A stretch of DNA of 64,000 bases from Brassica napus. Lineage: Eukaryota; Streptophyta; Magnoliopsida; Brassicales; Brassicaceae. The notes beneath the pieces are model-generated. The model had not been told where the DNA came from. It worked only from the letters and a program-made list of their open reading frames with translations, and searched no databases. Each line of letters starts with the position of its first letter. Position 1 is the stretch's first letter. Below, one piece after another: positions 45,959 through 57,495 of the stretch. A program made the position numbers and the translations under genes. The DNA is taken from positions 15,337,726 through 15,401,725 of the forward strand of contig NC_063448.1 of assembly GCF_020379485.1 (NCBI RefSeq), in the 5' to 3' direction.

Positions 45959-48900
45959 ATGTCTTCTTCAAATTATTTTCGTTCTTGGATCGATCGACCT
46001 CATTTGGATCCGAACACGAGATTGCTTACGGAAGAATACCAACGAGGTATAACCGAATTCATGGGGTTAGTTCACCGACAACCGGAAGAAAAAACAGGTA
46101 TGTTAAGATGTCCTTGCTCTAATTGTAAAAATAGAAAGGTTATTAAAGAGTGGGATGTTTGGACTCATCTATATTTGAGTGGGTTTATACGAAGTTACAA
46201 AATTTGGTATCATCATGGGAAAACTGATTATGAACATGGTAGTACTAGCGAACCTCAGCCAGCGGTTAGATTAGAAGAACCAATTAGAACGGATGTAGAT
46301 TATGGTGTAGGTACTGAGCAGATGGTAAATGATCATTTTAGAGGGGAAGATTTACCCAATGCAGAAGCTAGGAGATTTTATGATATGTTGGATGCTGGAA
46401 AGCAACCATTGTACGAAGGTTGCAGAGATGGTCATTCAGCTTTATCATCTGCTACAAGATTGATGGGCATTTAAACAGATTATAATTTGGCTGAAGACTG
46501 TGTGGATGCGATTGCTGATTTTGTAAAAGGTATTCTACCCGAGGATAATGTAGCTCCTGGTTCATACTACGAGGTTCAGAAACTCGTAGCTGGTCTTGGT
46601 TTATCGTATCAGGTAATAGATGTATGCAGCGACAACTGCATGATTTATTGGAGGGCGGATGAACAGCGGGTTACATGCAAATTTTGTGGAAAGCCTCGTT
46701 ATAAAGATACGAGTGGAAGAGTTCCAGTGCCATATAAAAGGATGTGGTATTTACCTTTGACGGAAAGGTTGCAGAGGTTGTATCTGTCTGAACGCACAGC
46801 GCAACCAATGAGATGGCATGCGGAGCACTCAACAGATGGTGAGATCAGACATCCTTCAGATGCAAAAGCGTGGAAGCATTTCCAATCAAAGTATCCCGAC
46901 TTTGCGTATGAGAGAAGAAATGTCTACCTTGGATTATGTACTGATGGTTTCAGTCCGTTTGGCAAGAGTGGAAGACAGTATTCTCTATGGCCCGTCATTC
47001 TTACACCATACAACCTACCCCCAAACTTGTGCTTGCGACGAGAGTTTTTGTTTCTCTCGATTCTCGTTCCCGGACCAGAGCATCCTAAGAGATCACTTGA
47101 TGTGTTTCTTCAGCCACTAATATATGAGTTGCAACAACTATGGGCTCAAGGTGCTGAAACATACGATGTTTCGTGTAAAGAAAACTTTCAAATGCGGGCA
47201 GTACTAATGTGGACAATAAGTGATTTTCCAGCATATGGTATGTTGTCTGGATGGACAACGCATGGAAGGCTATCATGTCCATATTGTCAAGATAACACTG
47301 ATGCTTTCCAACTAAAACACGGAAGGAAAACGTGTTGGTTTGACTGTCACAGGAGATTCCTACCACCTGATCATCCATATCGTAGGAGTAGGAATTTGTT
47401 TACGAAGAACAAGAGGGTGTTTGACAGTCCACCTCCGGAAATTTGTGGGAAAGATTTGAAGATACAACTAAGAGATTTTGGTGCAGAAAGGACGCCAGAC
47501 GTCGGTGGACATGAGCGTTTTCCGGTAGATGCTGTTGGAGAACTACATAACTGGCACAAAAAAAATATTTTCTGGGATCTGCCATACTGGGAGGATCATC
47601 TGCTAAGGCATAATTTAGATGTCATGCATATTGAGAAGAACTTTTTTGACAATCTCATGAACACGATCCTTAATGTTCAAGGTAAAACAAAGGATAATTT
47701 GAAGTCAAGACTGGATTTAGTCGATATATGTGCTCGTTCAGAACTTCATGTTGATGAGAATGGTAGGGCTCCTTTTCCCATATACCGACTTGATGCAGCG
47801 GGAAAAGATGCGTTCTTTGATTGGATTTCAAACGATGTGGAATTTCCAGACGGTTACGCATCAAATTTGCGTAACTGTATCGACAAAAGGAAGGAAAGTT
47901 TACTGGCTTGAAAAGCCACGATTGCCATGTAATGATGCAGCGCCTCCTTCCGTTCGCCTTCAAGGAACTATTACCACGAAATGTTCATGAAGCAATTGCA
48001 GGGATAAGTGGTTTCTTCCGCGATTTATGCACGAGATCAGTGACTCTTGAAGGTATTGAAAATTTGAAGACTAACATAGCCGTGATTCAGTGCAACCTTG
48101 AGAAGATATTTCCTCCCTCATTTTTTGATGTTATGGAGCATCTTGTTATTCACCTGGCAAGAGAATTGGAACTTGGTGGTCCTGTGCAGTATAGATGGAT
48201 GTATCTGTATGAGCGGTATATGTTCCATTTGAAGAAGATGGTGAAAAATTTAAGTAGGGTGGAAGGTTCTATAGTCGCACAGATGATCAATGAAGAAACT
48301 TCAAACTTTGCCGAGTACTACTTTCCAGCAGAAGTTCAGACCAAAAACAGAAGACCTGCTCGGCATGATGATAGAGGCGAACGGGCAACATATCATGTTA
48401 CGGTTCCAGACATTTTCACAGACGTTGGACGACTTAGCGGAAAACCAAAGGACCGTCGACTTACTGAGCAGGAGCGCAGTCATTTGCAAACATATTTGCT
48501 CACCAACTGCGAAGACGTTCTTCAATATGAGAGGTAAATAAATGAGCTTACAAATTTTTATTTTAACAAGTTGAAATTTAAATCTTAATTAATTACATTA
48601 TTGTCATCATATACAGGATTTTCATGGCAGAAAAGCGGTTCGAGTATAGATACGCCACAGAGGACGAACTAGAAGAAATGAAGCAGAGAGAATTTACTGG
48701 ATGGATGTTTACTTATGTGAGTGCTTTAAACAAATTAAAATATATTTTATCACATATTTATACTAATTCACATTTATTGATATAACATATATATATGTGC
48801 TATTAATAGGTGTCTGCTGGTTTGGCCAGAGGTGAAACATTTGACGATTGGATACGTGAGATGGTCGTTGGACCAAACTTTGTTGTGAAGTCATATCCGA

Positions 48901-49575
48901 GATTTTGTACTCGAGGATATGCATTCACAACTCAGAAGAGGAGACGTTCGAGTACGACTTATGATGCTGGCGTTTGTTCTGCATCAGGAGATGATGTATA
49001 CTACGGACACATACATGAGATTTTGGAAATCAAGTATTTGGGCATGGTTGGATTGCGCTGTACTGTTTTCTATTGTGATTGGCACGACAACACTCCAGAT
49101 CGAGGTGTGAGAACAGATGCATTTGGTGTTACATCAGTAAATTCGAGGCGAAAGCTGCAATATTATGATCCTTTCATTCTTGCTTCTCAGGCCGATCAGG
49201 TAATTAAATGTTAATTATTCAGAATGATTCATCATCATGTGTATTAATTTATAATTTTTCTAAATGTTACAGGTTTGTTATATCAAGTACCCCCGGGTAA
49301 GGAACAGAGATGATCCATGGGTTACTGTTACAAGACTCAACCCGAGAGGCCGAGTTCAGGGAAGTTCTGAGCTGGAAGACCCACTACAACCAAGCACATC
49401 CGGCAACTTAAGTGCAGCAGAAGATTTAGCTGGAGTTGGCCTTGTTGTCGATTTAACCGACTTTGGAGAGGAAGCCGTCGTTCACGTAGAGGATGAACCA
49501 GTGATTGGAGAGTTTCACCAAGATCCAGATTCAGATTCATCTGGTGATGATGACTCGGAAACAGACTACCATTGA
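45959..49575 (+). pseudogene. CACTA transposase (TNPD/Tnp2 family), one stop and one frameshift
   Basis: Four exons: 45959-48533, 48617-48716, 48810-49199 and 49273-49575, with GT-AG introns. N-terminal transposase-associated domain with cysteines LRCPCSNCKNR (residues about 50-60). Then the tnp2 domain: DGFSPFG, WPVILTPYNLPP, ILVPGPEHPKRSLDVFLQPL, SDFPAYGMLSGW, CPYC, and HNLDVMHIEKN. DUF4218-like sequence follows (LLPFAFKELLPRNV..., HLARELELGGPV..RWMYLYERY), then DUF4216-like sequence in exon 3 (EILEIKYLGMVGLRCTVFYCDW). TAA at 46472-46474 interrupts an otherwise continuous frame. A one-base deletion near 47893-47896 shifts the frame. No other break was seen, so the copy is recent. Confidence 0.88.
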
Positions 49576-49815
49576 TTTTTTTTTTTTTTTTAAGAAATAC
49601 CGAGGAAATTCCGAGGAACACTTGATATAACCTCTTTCCTCGGATATTAGTTATTTGGTTTATCTAGCAAGGCAAAGCTGAATACGAATTAAAAACTACT
49701 CAAAACACAACCAAATAAAACGAAGAAACCATGTAAAAGAAATACGAACTCATAATTAAGAAAAAAAAAATAGCGCGGTCGGAAATCAAATGGCAATACT
49801 GGCCGGTGATAGCTC
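49576..49815. other. Spacer between convergent TNPD and the antisense ORF
   Basis: T run, then a few copies of the TTCCGAGGAA motif; 3' ends of both genes. Confidence 0.5.
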
Positions 49816-51263
49816 CTACTCCTCGTCTCCTGCTCCAGATGTTCCTGCATCGTTGGGTCTCTTGGACCTCTTTCTTACCCTGTGTGTACCACTCGAACCC
49901 GAACCAGAGCTGGATGGAGAGTTGTCCCGATGAACTACATCATCCTTTTGGCAACGACACGGCCTGATACGTGAAATGGCAGCCCAGATCTTGTGTAGCA
50001 TGTCGTTGTTTGTCTTTATGCTCTGATCTCTCCAATGTTGTTGCTGGCGCGAAGTGGCGTTCGGTGGAAGCTCTTGCAGCTTGTACTGGCTGGAGTCTGA
50101 TGGGAGTAGCTGATGGGGTTGTGAATCATCTGGAATGGCTTGTGCAGCCTCATCTTCTCCTTCTTCATCAACCACGGCCTTGCCTTTGGTCTGATATTTT
50201 GGCGTGAAGAAGGATGGCTTGTCTACTAGTGCGGTAGCAGGGGGTAGGAACTCAACTGCAGCCTCTGAAAGTAGAGCAGTCAGGCCGATCTGAGGCAGGT
50301 GGCAGTAGAGTGTTTTCTTCGCTCGGTCCTGGAATACGTAGACGTAAGGACCATCCCGATCGATCCTCGAGTGGGGACCAGCTATGAACTCCTTACTTAC
50401 AAGATTTTTGACATCCAGGTAGTTCCAAGCAATGTTGTTCGATCTGTCCAGTGCTACCTGCTGGTTCTCGCAGTCTACACCCACATGTCTAAGGATCCGA
50501 GTAATCACTGCACCAAATCCACATGCATTGCTCTTGGATTTGGTTACTTTCCCCTTGTATCCTGCTAAGTTTGCGGCCAGCACCGCTCCCATGTTGAAGG
50601 CAGTAGCAGGTGGGAATGTAGAGTTTCCAAATGCCGGTAGCAAATGCCTCACACCTTGGTACAGGAGGCACAACTCCCATTGCGTGACTGATGCGGCTGT
50701 GGTTGTCCCGTATAGCAATGAGCCAATGAGGCGTGTGGCATATCTCAGTACTGGGCTCCGGATAAGTGACTCCTTTGCCTGAGAAGATCTATAAACCCCT
50801 GTGCCAATCGTTTCCCAGAAGTTCAACAGCTCTGAAGTCCAATAAAGACCAGATGTCCTCTCCCCTGCACTCAATCCAAATAGTCCGCAGAGGTTGTGAA
50901 AGATACCTCATAGTATACTTTCTGCACTACGAATGCCAGAAAACCTTCCTGATGGCTATCATCGGGATGGCTGACGTATGCGGATGCTATGAACTGGCGT
51001 ACCAACTCCGGATAAGTGGGTTCGTTGAGGTTGCATAGTTGGCCTAGACCCATGTTCTGGAACAGCCCTTCAATGTCTGCTTTGATTCCCAATATTGTCA
51101 TCGTCTCAGGACATGCTAGTTGTGTAGCCGGAACGGCTACCTTCTTCATGTTGTTGTAGTGGGTGGTATCAGACTTATCCCACTTCTTTGGCCTTTGCTT
51201 CTCTCGCTGAGACGAACCCTCTTCTTGTGTGTTCTTCTTTGCTGATGTTTTCGTGCGCTTCAT
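49816..51263 (-). pseudogene. ATHILA ORF1-like protein gene inside the CACTA element, frameshifted
   Basis: Minus strand, opposite to the transposase genes. 51263 down to about 50890 codes an N-terminal part (KKVAVPATQLACPETM, LGIKADIEGLFQNMGLG, YPELVRQFIAS) and 50874-49816 codes the rest (LGSLLYG-type 'RLIGSLLYGTTTAASVT', ELCLLYQGVRHLLP). A one-base deletion near 50890 shifts the frame; read across it, the residues continue as LFGLSAGE. This resembles the Arabidopsis retrotransposon ORF-1 (ATHILA) family, the gag-like protein of Athila elements. The C-terminus is basic and Ser-rich. It has no intron. It is either a captured retrotransposon gene or a host-like gene of the CACTA family; its role is unknown. 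Confidence 0.65.
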
Positions 51264-51780
51264 TCTCTACAAAATAGAATCATTGCTCTCAACATGGTTA
51301 TAATCAATTAAGAACTCAAAGCAACATGAAAATGAAAGGCGAAATCGAGTTGTGATAAAAAAAACCAAATTGAAAAAAATTCTCAATCCCTAAATCATCT
51401 CAAATCCTGTTCCAAACTCGTTGATCACAGACAATTTTGTTCTATTCCATGTTTAAACATCTTTTTCATGCATATTTGATCAAGGAATCAACACGGAAAT
51501 AAGAAATTCACGAAACCCAAAAAATTGCTCAAGAACACGATTTCAGAATGTGGAGATTCGCGGAGTATACCTGTCTTAGGGTGAAAACGAGTGTAGGAAT
51601 CAGGTAGATCTCGAAAAATCAAGGGGAATAGAGCCCAAAATTGTTCAAATCGGATGATTATAGAGAGAGAAAGGGGGGGGGGGCGAATTATAGGGGAAAT
51701 CGGAGGGGAAGAGAGTTCTGAGGTTTAGATCCAAAAAAGGTCGGGTTTTGCCTTATAATTCTGTTTCCCGCACACGCATC
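51264..51780. other. Upstream region of the ATHILA ORF1-like gene
   Basis: No ORF. A G run (51675-51683) and GA-rich stretch; on the minus strand this would be its promoter and 5' UTR, with a possible leader intron. Confidence 0.4.
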
Positions 51781-52377
51781 GATCGATGTGTTTTTGAACA
51801 AATACGGATCGATCGATCACATTCTTACGCTTTGGTCCATCTTAGTGATCGATCGATCCGGTTTTGGGCATATATCCATCGATCGATCCGTTTATAAAAA
51901 AACTTACAAGATTTTCCGAGGACATTCCGAGGAACATTTGAGATTCTCGATCGATCGATGGGATAATCTCATCGATCGATCACATTCTTACGGTCCGGTC
52001 CATCTTAGTGATCGATCGATGCGTTTTTGGACATATATCCATCGATCGATCCGTTTATAAAAAAACTTACAAGATTTTCCGAGGACATTCCGATGAACAT
52101 TTGAGATTCTCGATCGATGGATGGGATAATCTCATCGATCGATCACATTCTTACGGTCCGGTGCATCTTAGTGATCGATCGATGCGTTTTTGGACATATA
52201 TCCATCGATCGATCCGTTTATAAAAAAACTTTTTTCCGAGGACATTCCGAGGAACACTTGAGATTCTCGATCGATCGATGGGATAATCTCATCGATCGAT
52301 CTCATTCTTACGGTCCGGTCCATCTTAGTGATCGATCGATGCGTTTTTGGATATATATACATCGATCGACGTATTGA
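51781..52377. repeat. 163-bp tandem repeat with GATCGATCGAT words
   Basis: About 3.5 copies; equivalent positions at 51818, 51981, 52144 and 52301 give periods of 163, 163 and 157 bp. Each unit carries four or five blocks of GATCGATCGAT and one 'ccgaggacattccgagg' motif related to the subterminal repeats. An inverted partial copy is at 55627-55797. Confidence 0.9.
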
Positions 52378-52389
52378 AACCCCAAACAC

Positions 52390-52510
52390 TAGTTCCTCGG
52401 AATTTCCTCAGAATATTCCGAGGAAATTCCGAGGAAGAAGAGGGTTTCCTCGGAGTTCCCTCGGAATAATCCGAGGAAATTCCGAGGAAATAAGGTTTTT
52501 AAACCGAAAA
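52390..52510. repeat. Internal array of the CACTA subterminal motif
   Basis: Repeated TTCCTCGGAATTTCC / TTCCGAGGAAATTCCG, about seven copies. Confidence 0.75.
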
Positions 52511-52815
52511 CAACGTTTTGCGGTTTGAATAACACCTATATAACCCTTATTAAGTGTCTTACGTTCATTATGAAGTCAAATATTTGTTCATTACCGTATA
52601 ATTAACACTTTTCCGATTGTATGAACGAAATCCCACAACATAAGAGAAACACTTATACCTTTTAATGAACGGTAAAGGGAATACTTTCAATTAGTTTTGA
52701 AATTTGTTATTTCATGGTTTATGCTCATCTATACAAAGAATCCTCAATGATATGCATTACAATTGTATAAGAAATGAAATACGGCAAAAAAAATTGATGT
52801 TTTGAAACCCTAAAC
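52511..52815. other. Noncoding spacer in the CACTA element
   Basis: AT-rich, no ORF or repeat recognised. Confidence 0.5.
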
Positions 52816-52819
52816 ACTA

Positions 52820-53109
52820 GTTCCTCGGTATTTCCTCGGAATATTCCGAGGAAATTCCGACGGATATTTTACTATCCGTCGGAATTTCCTCGGAATATTT
52901 TCATTTTACCGGGCAAATATTTCGCGAAAATTGAAATTAGAATTCCGACGGAATTCCGACGGATAATGTCCGTCGGACCCTAGGTTTTTACTATCCGTCG
53001 GAATTTCCTCGGAATATTTTCATTTTACCGGGCAAATATTTCGCGAAAATTGAAATTAGAATTCCGACGGAATTCCGACGGATAATGTCCGTCGGACCCT
53101 AGGTTTTAT
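52820..53109. repeat. Motif array with a 119-bp tandem duplication upstream of TNPA
   Basis: Two copies of a 119-bp unit (starting 52872 and 52991), each with TCCGTCGGAATTTCCTCGG and TTCCGACGGAATTCCGACGG. It ends at a TATA-like 'tttataacc' near 53105, just before the TNPA leader. Confidence 0.8.
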
Positions 53110-53237
53110 AACCACGAGCCCCTTCTTCTTCCCCATTTCTCTCTTCTTCCTCTGCGCGACTCCTCTCTTCTCTCCGGCGATTTCGCCCTGAAATCCGACG
53201 ATATCTCTGGCGATCTCCCCCTTCTCTTACACAAATC

Positions 53238-55445
53238 ATGTAAGGACCCTATCCCACTCTCTTAGGTTCTATTTGTTAGGTTTTTGTGTAGTTTTGATAG
53301 ATTTTTGTTAGGGTGATTGGTTAGGATTGTGATTTGGTTGTATAATAGGTTTAGAATTATGATTTGGTTGAATAATTTGTTTTGTTGAATTGATTTAGAA
53401 TTTTTTTATTTTTTTTGTATTTATAAAATCGATTTTTGTATATAAAATCGATTTTTGTATTTTACAAATCGATTTTTCTATATAAATTCGATTTTTTGGA
53501 TTTTACAAAAATTGTTTTGTATATAAATTCAATTTTTTGGATTTTACAAAACATTTTAAATATCTATAAAACTTTTTTTGTGATTAAAAACTATTATTTG
53601 GGATTTAAAAATATTTTTAATATATATATATATATATTATTAAAACTATTTTTTTGTAATTATTAAACTATTTTTATTTATTAAAACTATTTTTTGTTTA
53701 TTAGAACTATTTTTATATATTTATTAAATATTTTTAATATATATAAATCTTTTTTTGTGGTTAAATTATTTGGGATTTTTATTTTTTAAAAAATTAATTT
53801 ATATATTTCTCTATTTATTAAATATATTTTTTTAATTTACAGGTCTCATGATGATCAGACCCGGCCTCGACAGCGTCGTGGTCGTGGTGGTACGGGGAGC
53901 CAGTCTCGGGATTCCAGCCATTTTCAGGATTCCCCTTCGCCCCACAGCTCCAACCATACATCTCCCTCTGCTGCACCCGCTCCTGCTCCTCTCGCTCCCG
54001 CTGCTGCATCCGCTCCTGTTCCTCCAGGTCCTCCGGGAGTGATGCGTGTTGCGGAGTTGGTTCAACAGCCCGGTCGTGACCATCTTCCGTATCTCACTCC
54101 GTATCCACATGGACGGGATCAAACATGGTAATTAAACATTTTTTTTCTTTAAATTTGGATTCATTATTAACCGTTTATTCTTTTTATTACGTTCAACCGA
54201 TCCGGTAACGGGATCAGCGCATGGATCAACCGTATGATGTACTCGGCCCTCGACAGTGGACATCCGACTTTCACTCACTTCCCTACCGACAAGCAGGTTC
54301 TGTGGTTTCGTCAGTTTGCGGTAAGTATTCTAATTTTTTACTTATATTTTTAATCTTTAATATAAATTTTCTACTAATTGTTTTTTTTTCAGCAAGAGTT
54401 CAACTGGAATTCCGATGAGACGCTCTTTATCTATCACCACTTCGTCCATAAAGTTATGGACAACTATGGGAAGCAGATCCACGAGTGGAAGAAGAAGTGG
54501 GAAATCAATAAGGTTCGATTTAATTTATTAAACAATTTTTTAATTTATTAAACTATTTTTTAATTTATTAAACTATTTTCTTTTTTTTTTATTAAAAGGT
54601 CCCAAAGTCGATGAACGACACGGTCTGGAAGGAGTTGTGTGCGCATTGGGATAAGGAAGAGACGAAAGAAACTTCTTCCACCAACTCCACCAACCGCAGG
54701 AGCGACCGTATAGGGAAGGGCATCTACAAGCATAACTTGGGTGCTCAATCTATTGCCACTCTGGGAGATCGCATGGTAAGTTCAACCGCTTTTTTTTCAA
54801 TTATTTGAGTTTCAGAATTTTAATTTATTGTGCATTTCTTCTAATTTCTAATGTTTCTTTAATTTATATTTTTTTTCAAGGCGGAAGAAAATGATGGCGA
54901 GCCGGTTGATGATCTCGCCCTAATGAGGAGGGCGTATACCAACAAGAATACCGGCCAGATTGATGACGGTCTTGTGAGGGACGTGGTCGACCTGGTCCAA
55001 ACTCAGGTGGTAGACGAAGTGTCTCAGCTTCAAACCGAGGATGACACTTCGACGGCTTCGACCAACTTGTCCCGGTTTCGAATCAACGAAATCGTTGAAT
55101 CCGTAAGTTCTTTTTTTTTAAAGTTCAATTCATTTATTTCTTGGTTTAAATTTGTAAATTTGGCTATTTTCTATTCTGTCGGTTCCAAAGAAGAAGGGAC
55201 GTTTGATCGGTTTGGGTCGTCGCACCCGGTCGGTTCCTCCTTCTTCTGCACCACCGCCCTTTGTTGATCCAGAAGTACTTACGGCTCAGTTGAAGGAAAA
55301 AGATGATCGTATATCTTTGTTGGAAACCCAGATGGCGGCTCAACAGGCGGGCTATGAGGCACAGAGGAGGCTGAACCAGCAAATGATGGAGATGATGCAG
55401 AGGATGTACCCGAACGAGGTGTTCCCGGACGTGCCAGACCCGTAG
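53238..55445 (+). CDS. TNPA-type CACTA DNA-binding protein
   Basis: Second CACTA protein; in En/Spm, TNPA binds subterminal motifs. The start codon is split by the first intron: AT at 53238-53239, G at 53843. Further exons: 53843-54127, about 54191-54320, 54393-54512, 54599-54775, 54881-55102 and 55191-55445. The N-terminus is Ser/Pro/Ala-rich with [10 protein letters not shown]. Conserved-looking core: [23 protein letters not shown]..., [19 protein letters not shown], and WKELCAHW. The C-terminus is a short coiled coil ending EVFPDVPDP. The acceptor before the exon at 54191 ends AC instead of AG, which may block correct splicing. The frame is otherwise open. Confidence 0.75.
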
Positions 55446-55605
55446 TTTTTTTTTTTTTCCAAAAACTCGGAATGTTTTATTTTTATTTGTGAAACTTTGA
55501 ATATTAATTAATATGATTTCAATTTTAATTTTAATTTCACATTTTCGAATCTAAATTTCAGAAATTTTATTTTTTTAAAAAAAATTAATATTTTTTACAT
55601 TTCGA
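55446..55605. other. 3' UTR of the TNPA-type gene
   Basis: AT-rich, no feature. Confidence 0.5.
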
Positions 55606-55609
55606 GGAA

Positions 55610-56040
55610 ATTAATTATATTTTTTACTCGATCGATCGATGCGTTTTTGGACATAAATCCATCGATCGATCTGTTTACAAAAAAACGTTCGGAATATACC
55701 GAGGGACCTATTCCTCGGAATATTCCGAGGAATATGTCCGTCGGTATATTCCTATCGATCGATGTATATATGTCCAAAAACGCATCGATCGATGAACGTC
55801 CGAGGAAATATCCCGACGAAGTTCTCCCTCGGTATATTCCGAGGACATTTCCGACAAACTAGTGACCCTCGGAATTTCCTCGGAAGTTTGTTTCCTCGGA
55901 ATTCCGTCGGAAAATTCCGAGGGATTTCCGAGGAAAGAAGAAATTCCGAGGAATTATTTTCGACGACTTGTTTCGTCGGTATGTCGTCGGAATAACGATA
56001 TTCCGACGAAATTCCGACGATTTTTTCCCTCAGAATCCTT
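55610..56040. repeat. Right subterminal repeat array of the CACTA element
   Basis: Many copies of TTCCGAGGAAATTCCG-type motifs in both orientations. It includes a large inverted pair of the GATCGATCGAT/CGTTTTTGGACATA segment (55627-55668 against 55755-55797). Confidence 0.85.
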
Positions 56041-56057
56041 GCTGTTTTCATGTAGTG

Positions 56058-56394
56058 GAGAGATATTATTTCAGAGTACACAAAGCGTTTCATGATGAAT
56101 GACACGGACTAAGAAATGGAAAAAAATATAATACACAAAACGCAAGCAAGAGTCTCCAAATAAAAAAAACATAAAAAAGATTATGCAAACTCAAGTTACA
56201 AATTTATAATATACATATATTGTTTATTATTACTGTTTAATAATTTATGCTAGTGTTTGTCACGTCTGTTGCTTGACGCTCTTATAAAAATTATGTATCG
56301 TATTGATCATAAGGAATCTAGAGAATTTATTGAAGTGAATTCACTATTGAATTAGATGAGATAACCAAAACAGTACTGGGGTTGGTGCATTTCA
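56058..56394. other. Duplicated GDSL-flank segment, right half
   Basis: Continues the segment cut by the CACTA element; 56060-56290 matches 27269-27500. No gene. Confidence 0.6.
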
Positions 56395-57495
56395 AAAACC
56401 TCGGATACCGCCAGCCTGCATTTGAATTGATCTTCAGCCATTTTCTTAGTGGTCTGGACAGTGAACCGGCGAAAGTACGAAGACAGCCTTGGACGCAATT
56501 AATCCTTTTCCACCACTACATTTTCTGTATTCTTCTCTCGGCGTCATGTTCTTGCACAAGCGTTCTGCATCAACATACACTGGCTCCACACTATAGCTAC
56601 CCTTCAACGTGTCCAAGAACTCCATCGCATTTCTATCCTTCCAGTAATATGCCTGCCGACAATAAGCAGGATAAATCCTAATTAGATTTTCCATGACTTG
56701 AACAAAAACATTGATTCTCATGAGATATATAGAGAGAGACGTTTCTTACAGAAAGTTTTATTGGGTCTTCGCGGACATGTAGACGTATTGGAATAGTTCC
56801 TGACAAGAAAAGGAAGTTCCATGACAACTCTTTCTCAACCTCCACGGCCAGCGTAATCCCTTATCACCTTTATCCTTCTCTAGTGTAACTTTTCTTGATA
56901 CGGCTTTCTTGATAAGGAAAAGAAAAGAGAAACCTCACTCTCTAAAATATTGCTTTTCTTCTATTATTATTTGTAAAGCTCTTAAATATATCCATTTGAA
57001 TTATATAATGATAAGTTAAAGAAATAAACTTAGACAGCGCCGGCTCAACATTCTTAGGGGCTCTAGGACAAAAAAAAATTTACCCTCTAAAATTTATATA
57101 CAGATAATGTTTAAAATATATTTAAATTTTATATGTAATATTTTGTGTATATTTGTAATGAAAATAAAACTATATACATATTAAATAATTTTGGGTCCTT
57201 TTCAATTTTATTTATTATATTTATAATTTATATATATATATAAATATAGATTTATAAAGAAATTGAACCCCTTAATTATTATTATACGGGGGACACGGGC
57301 TTGGACCCGGACGGTCGCACCGCTTGTCCCCCCACTGAGCCGGTCCTAAAACCAGAAGTGGGCGGCCTTTGATGGCTCTGGAGTATGTTTTGTTGTCTTG
57401 ATTAGTTAAAACGTCATAAGCTGCTTGAGGTAGCAATCCCAAGGTAAACTCCATTTGCAAATCGGAAAGGCTATCTAACTCATAGTCTGTACTCA
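56395..57495 (-). pseudogene. DUF220 pseudogene, second copy
   Basis: Minus-strand paralogue of the gene at 41332-42458. Exon 2 is recognisable at 57353-57495 (YELDSLSDLQMEFTLGL, AAYDVLTNQDNKTYS), exon 3 at about 56760-56915 with changes, and exon 4 at about 56400-56665 (VEPVYVDAERLCKNMTP, EYRKCSGGKGLIAS). Exon 1 is absent, exon 4 has a deletion of about 50 bp near 56487, and an insertion (57030-57352) removes the donor site of exon 2. It cannot code for a full protein. Confidence 0.8.
57030..57352. mobile_element. Small insertion with inverted ends in the DUF220 pseudogene
   Basis: About 320 bp absent from the other DUF220 copy (compare 42001-42011). Its ends TTAGACAGCGCCGGCTCA and, inverted, TTTTAGGACCGGCTCA are similar, so it is probably a MITE. 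The exact duplication is unclear. Confidence 0.5.

Larger units (their letters stand above)
45517..56057 (+). mobile_element. CACTA (En/Spm) DNA transposon, 10.5 kb
   Basis: Ends CACTACAAGAAAACAGC (left) and the inverted CACTACATGAAAACAGC (right), 16 of 17 matching, with a perfect 3-bp target duplication GAG (45514-45516, 56058-56060). The paralogous segment at 27249-27285 carries the uninterrupted site with a single GAG, confirming both ends. It contains a TNPD transposase gene (45959-49575), a TNPA-type gene (53238-55445), an antisense ATHILA-ORF1-like ORF (49816-51263), subterminal arrays of TTCCGAGGAAATTCCGA-type motifs, and a 163-bp tandem repeat. The TNPD gene has one stop and one frameshift, so the element is probably no longer autonomous. 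Confidence 0.92.

Noticed and set aside
51788..52528. Repeated open frames with IDRSV-type words
   Set aside because: Translation of the 163-bp GATCGATC repeat.
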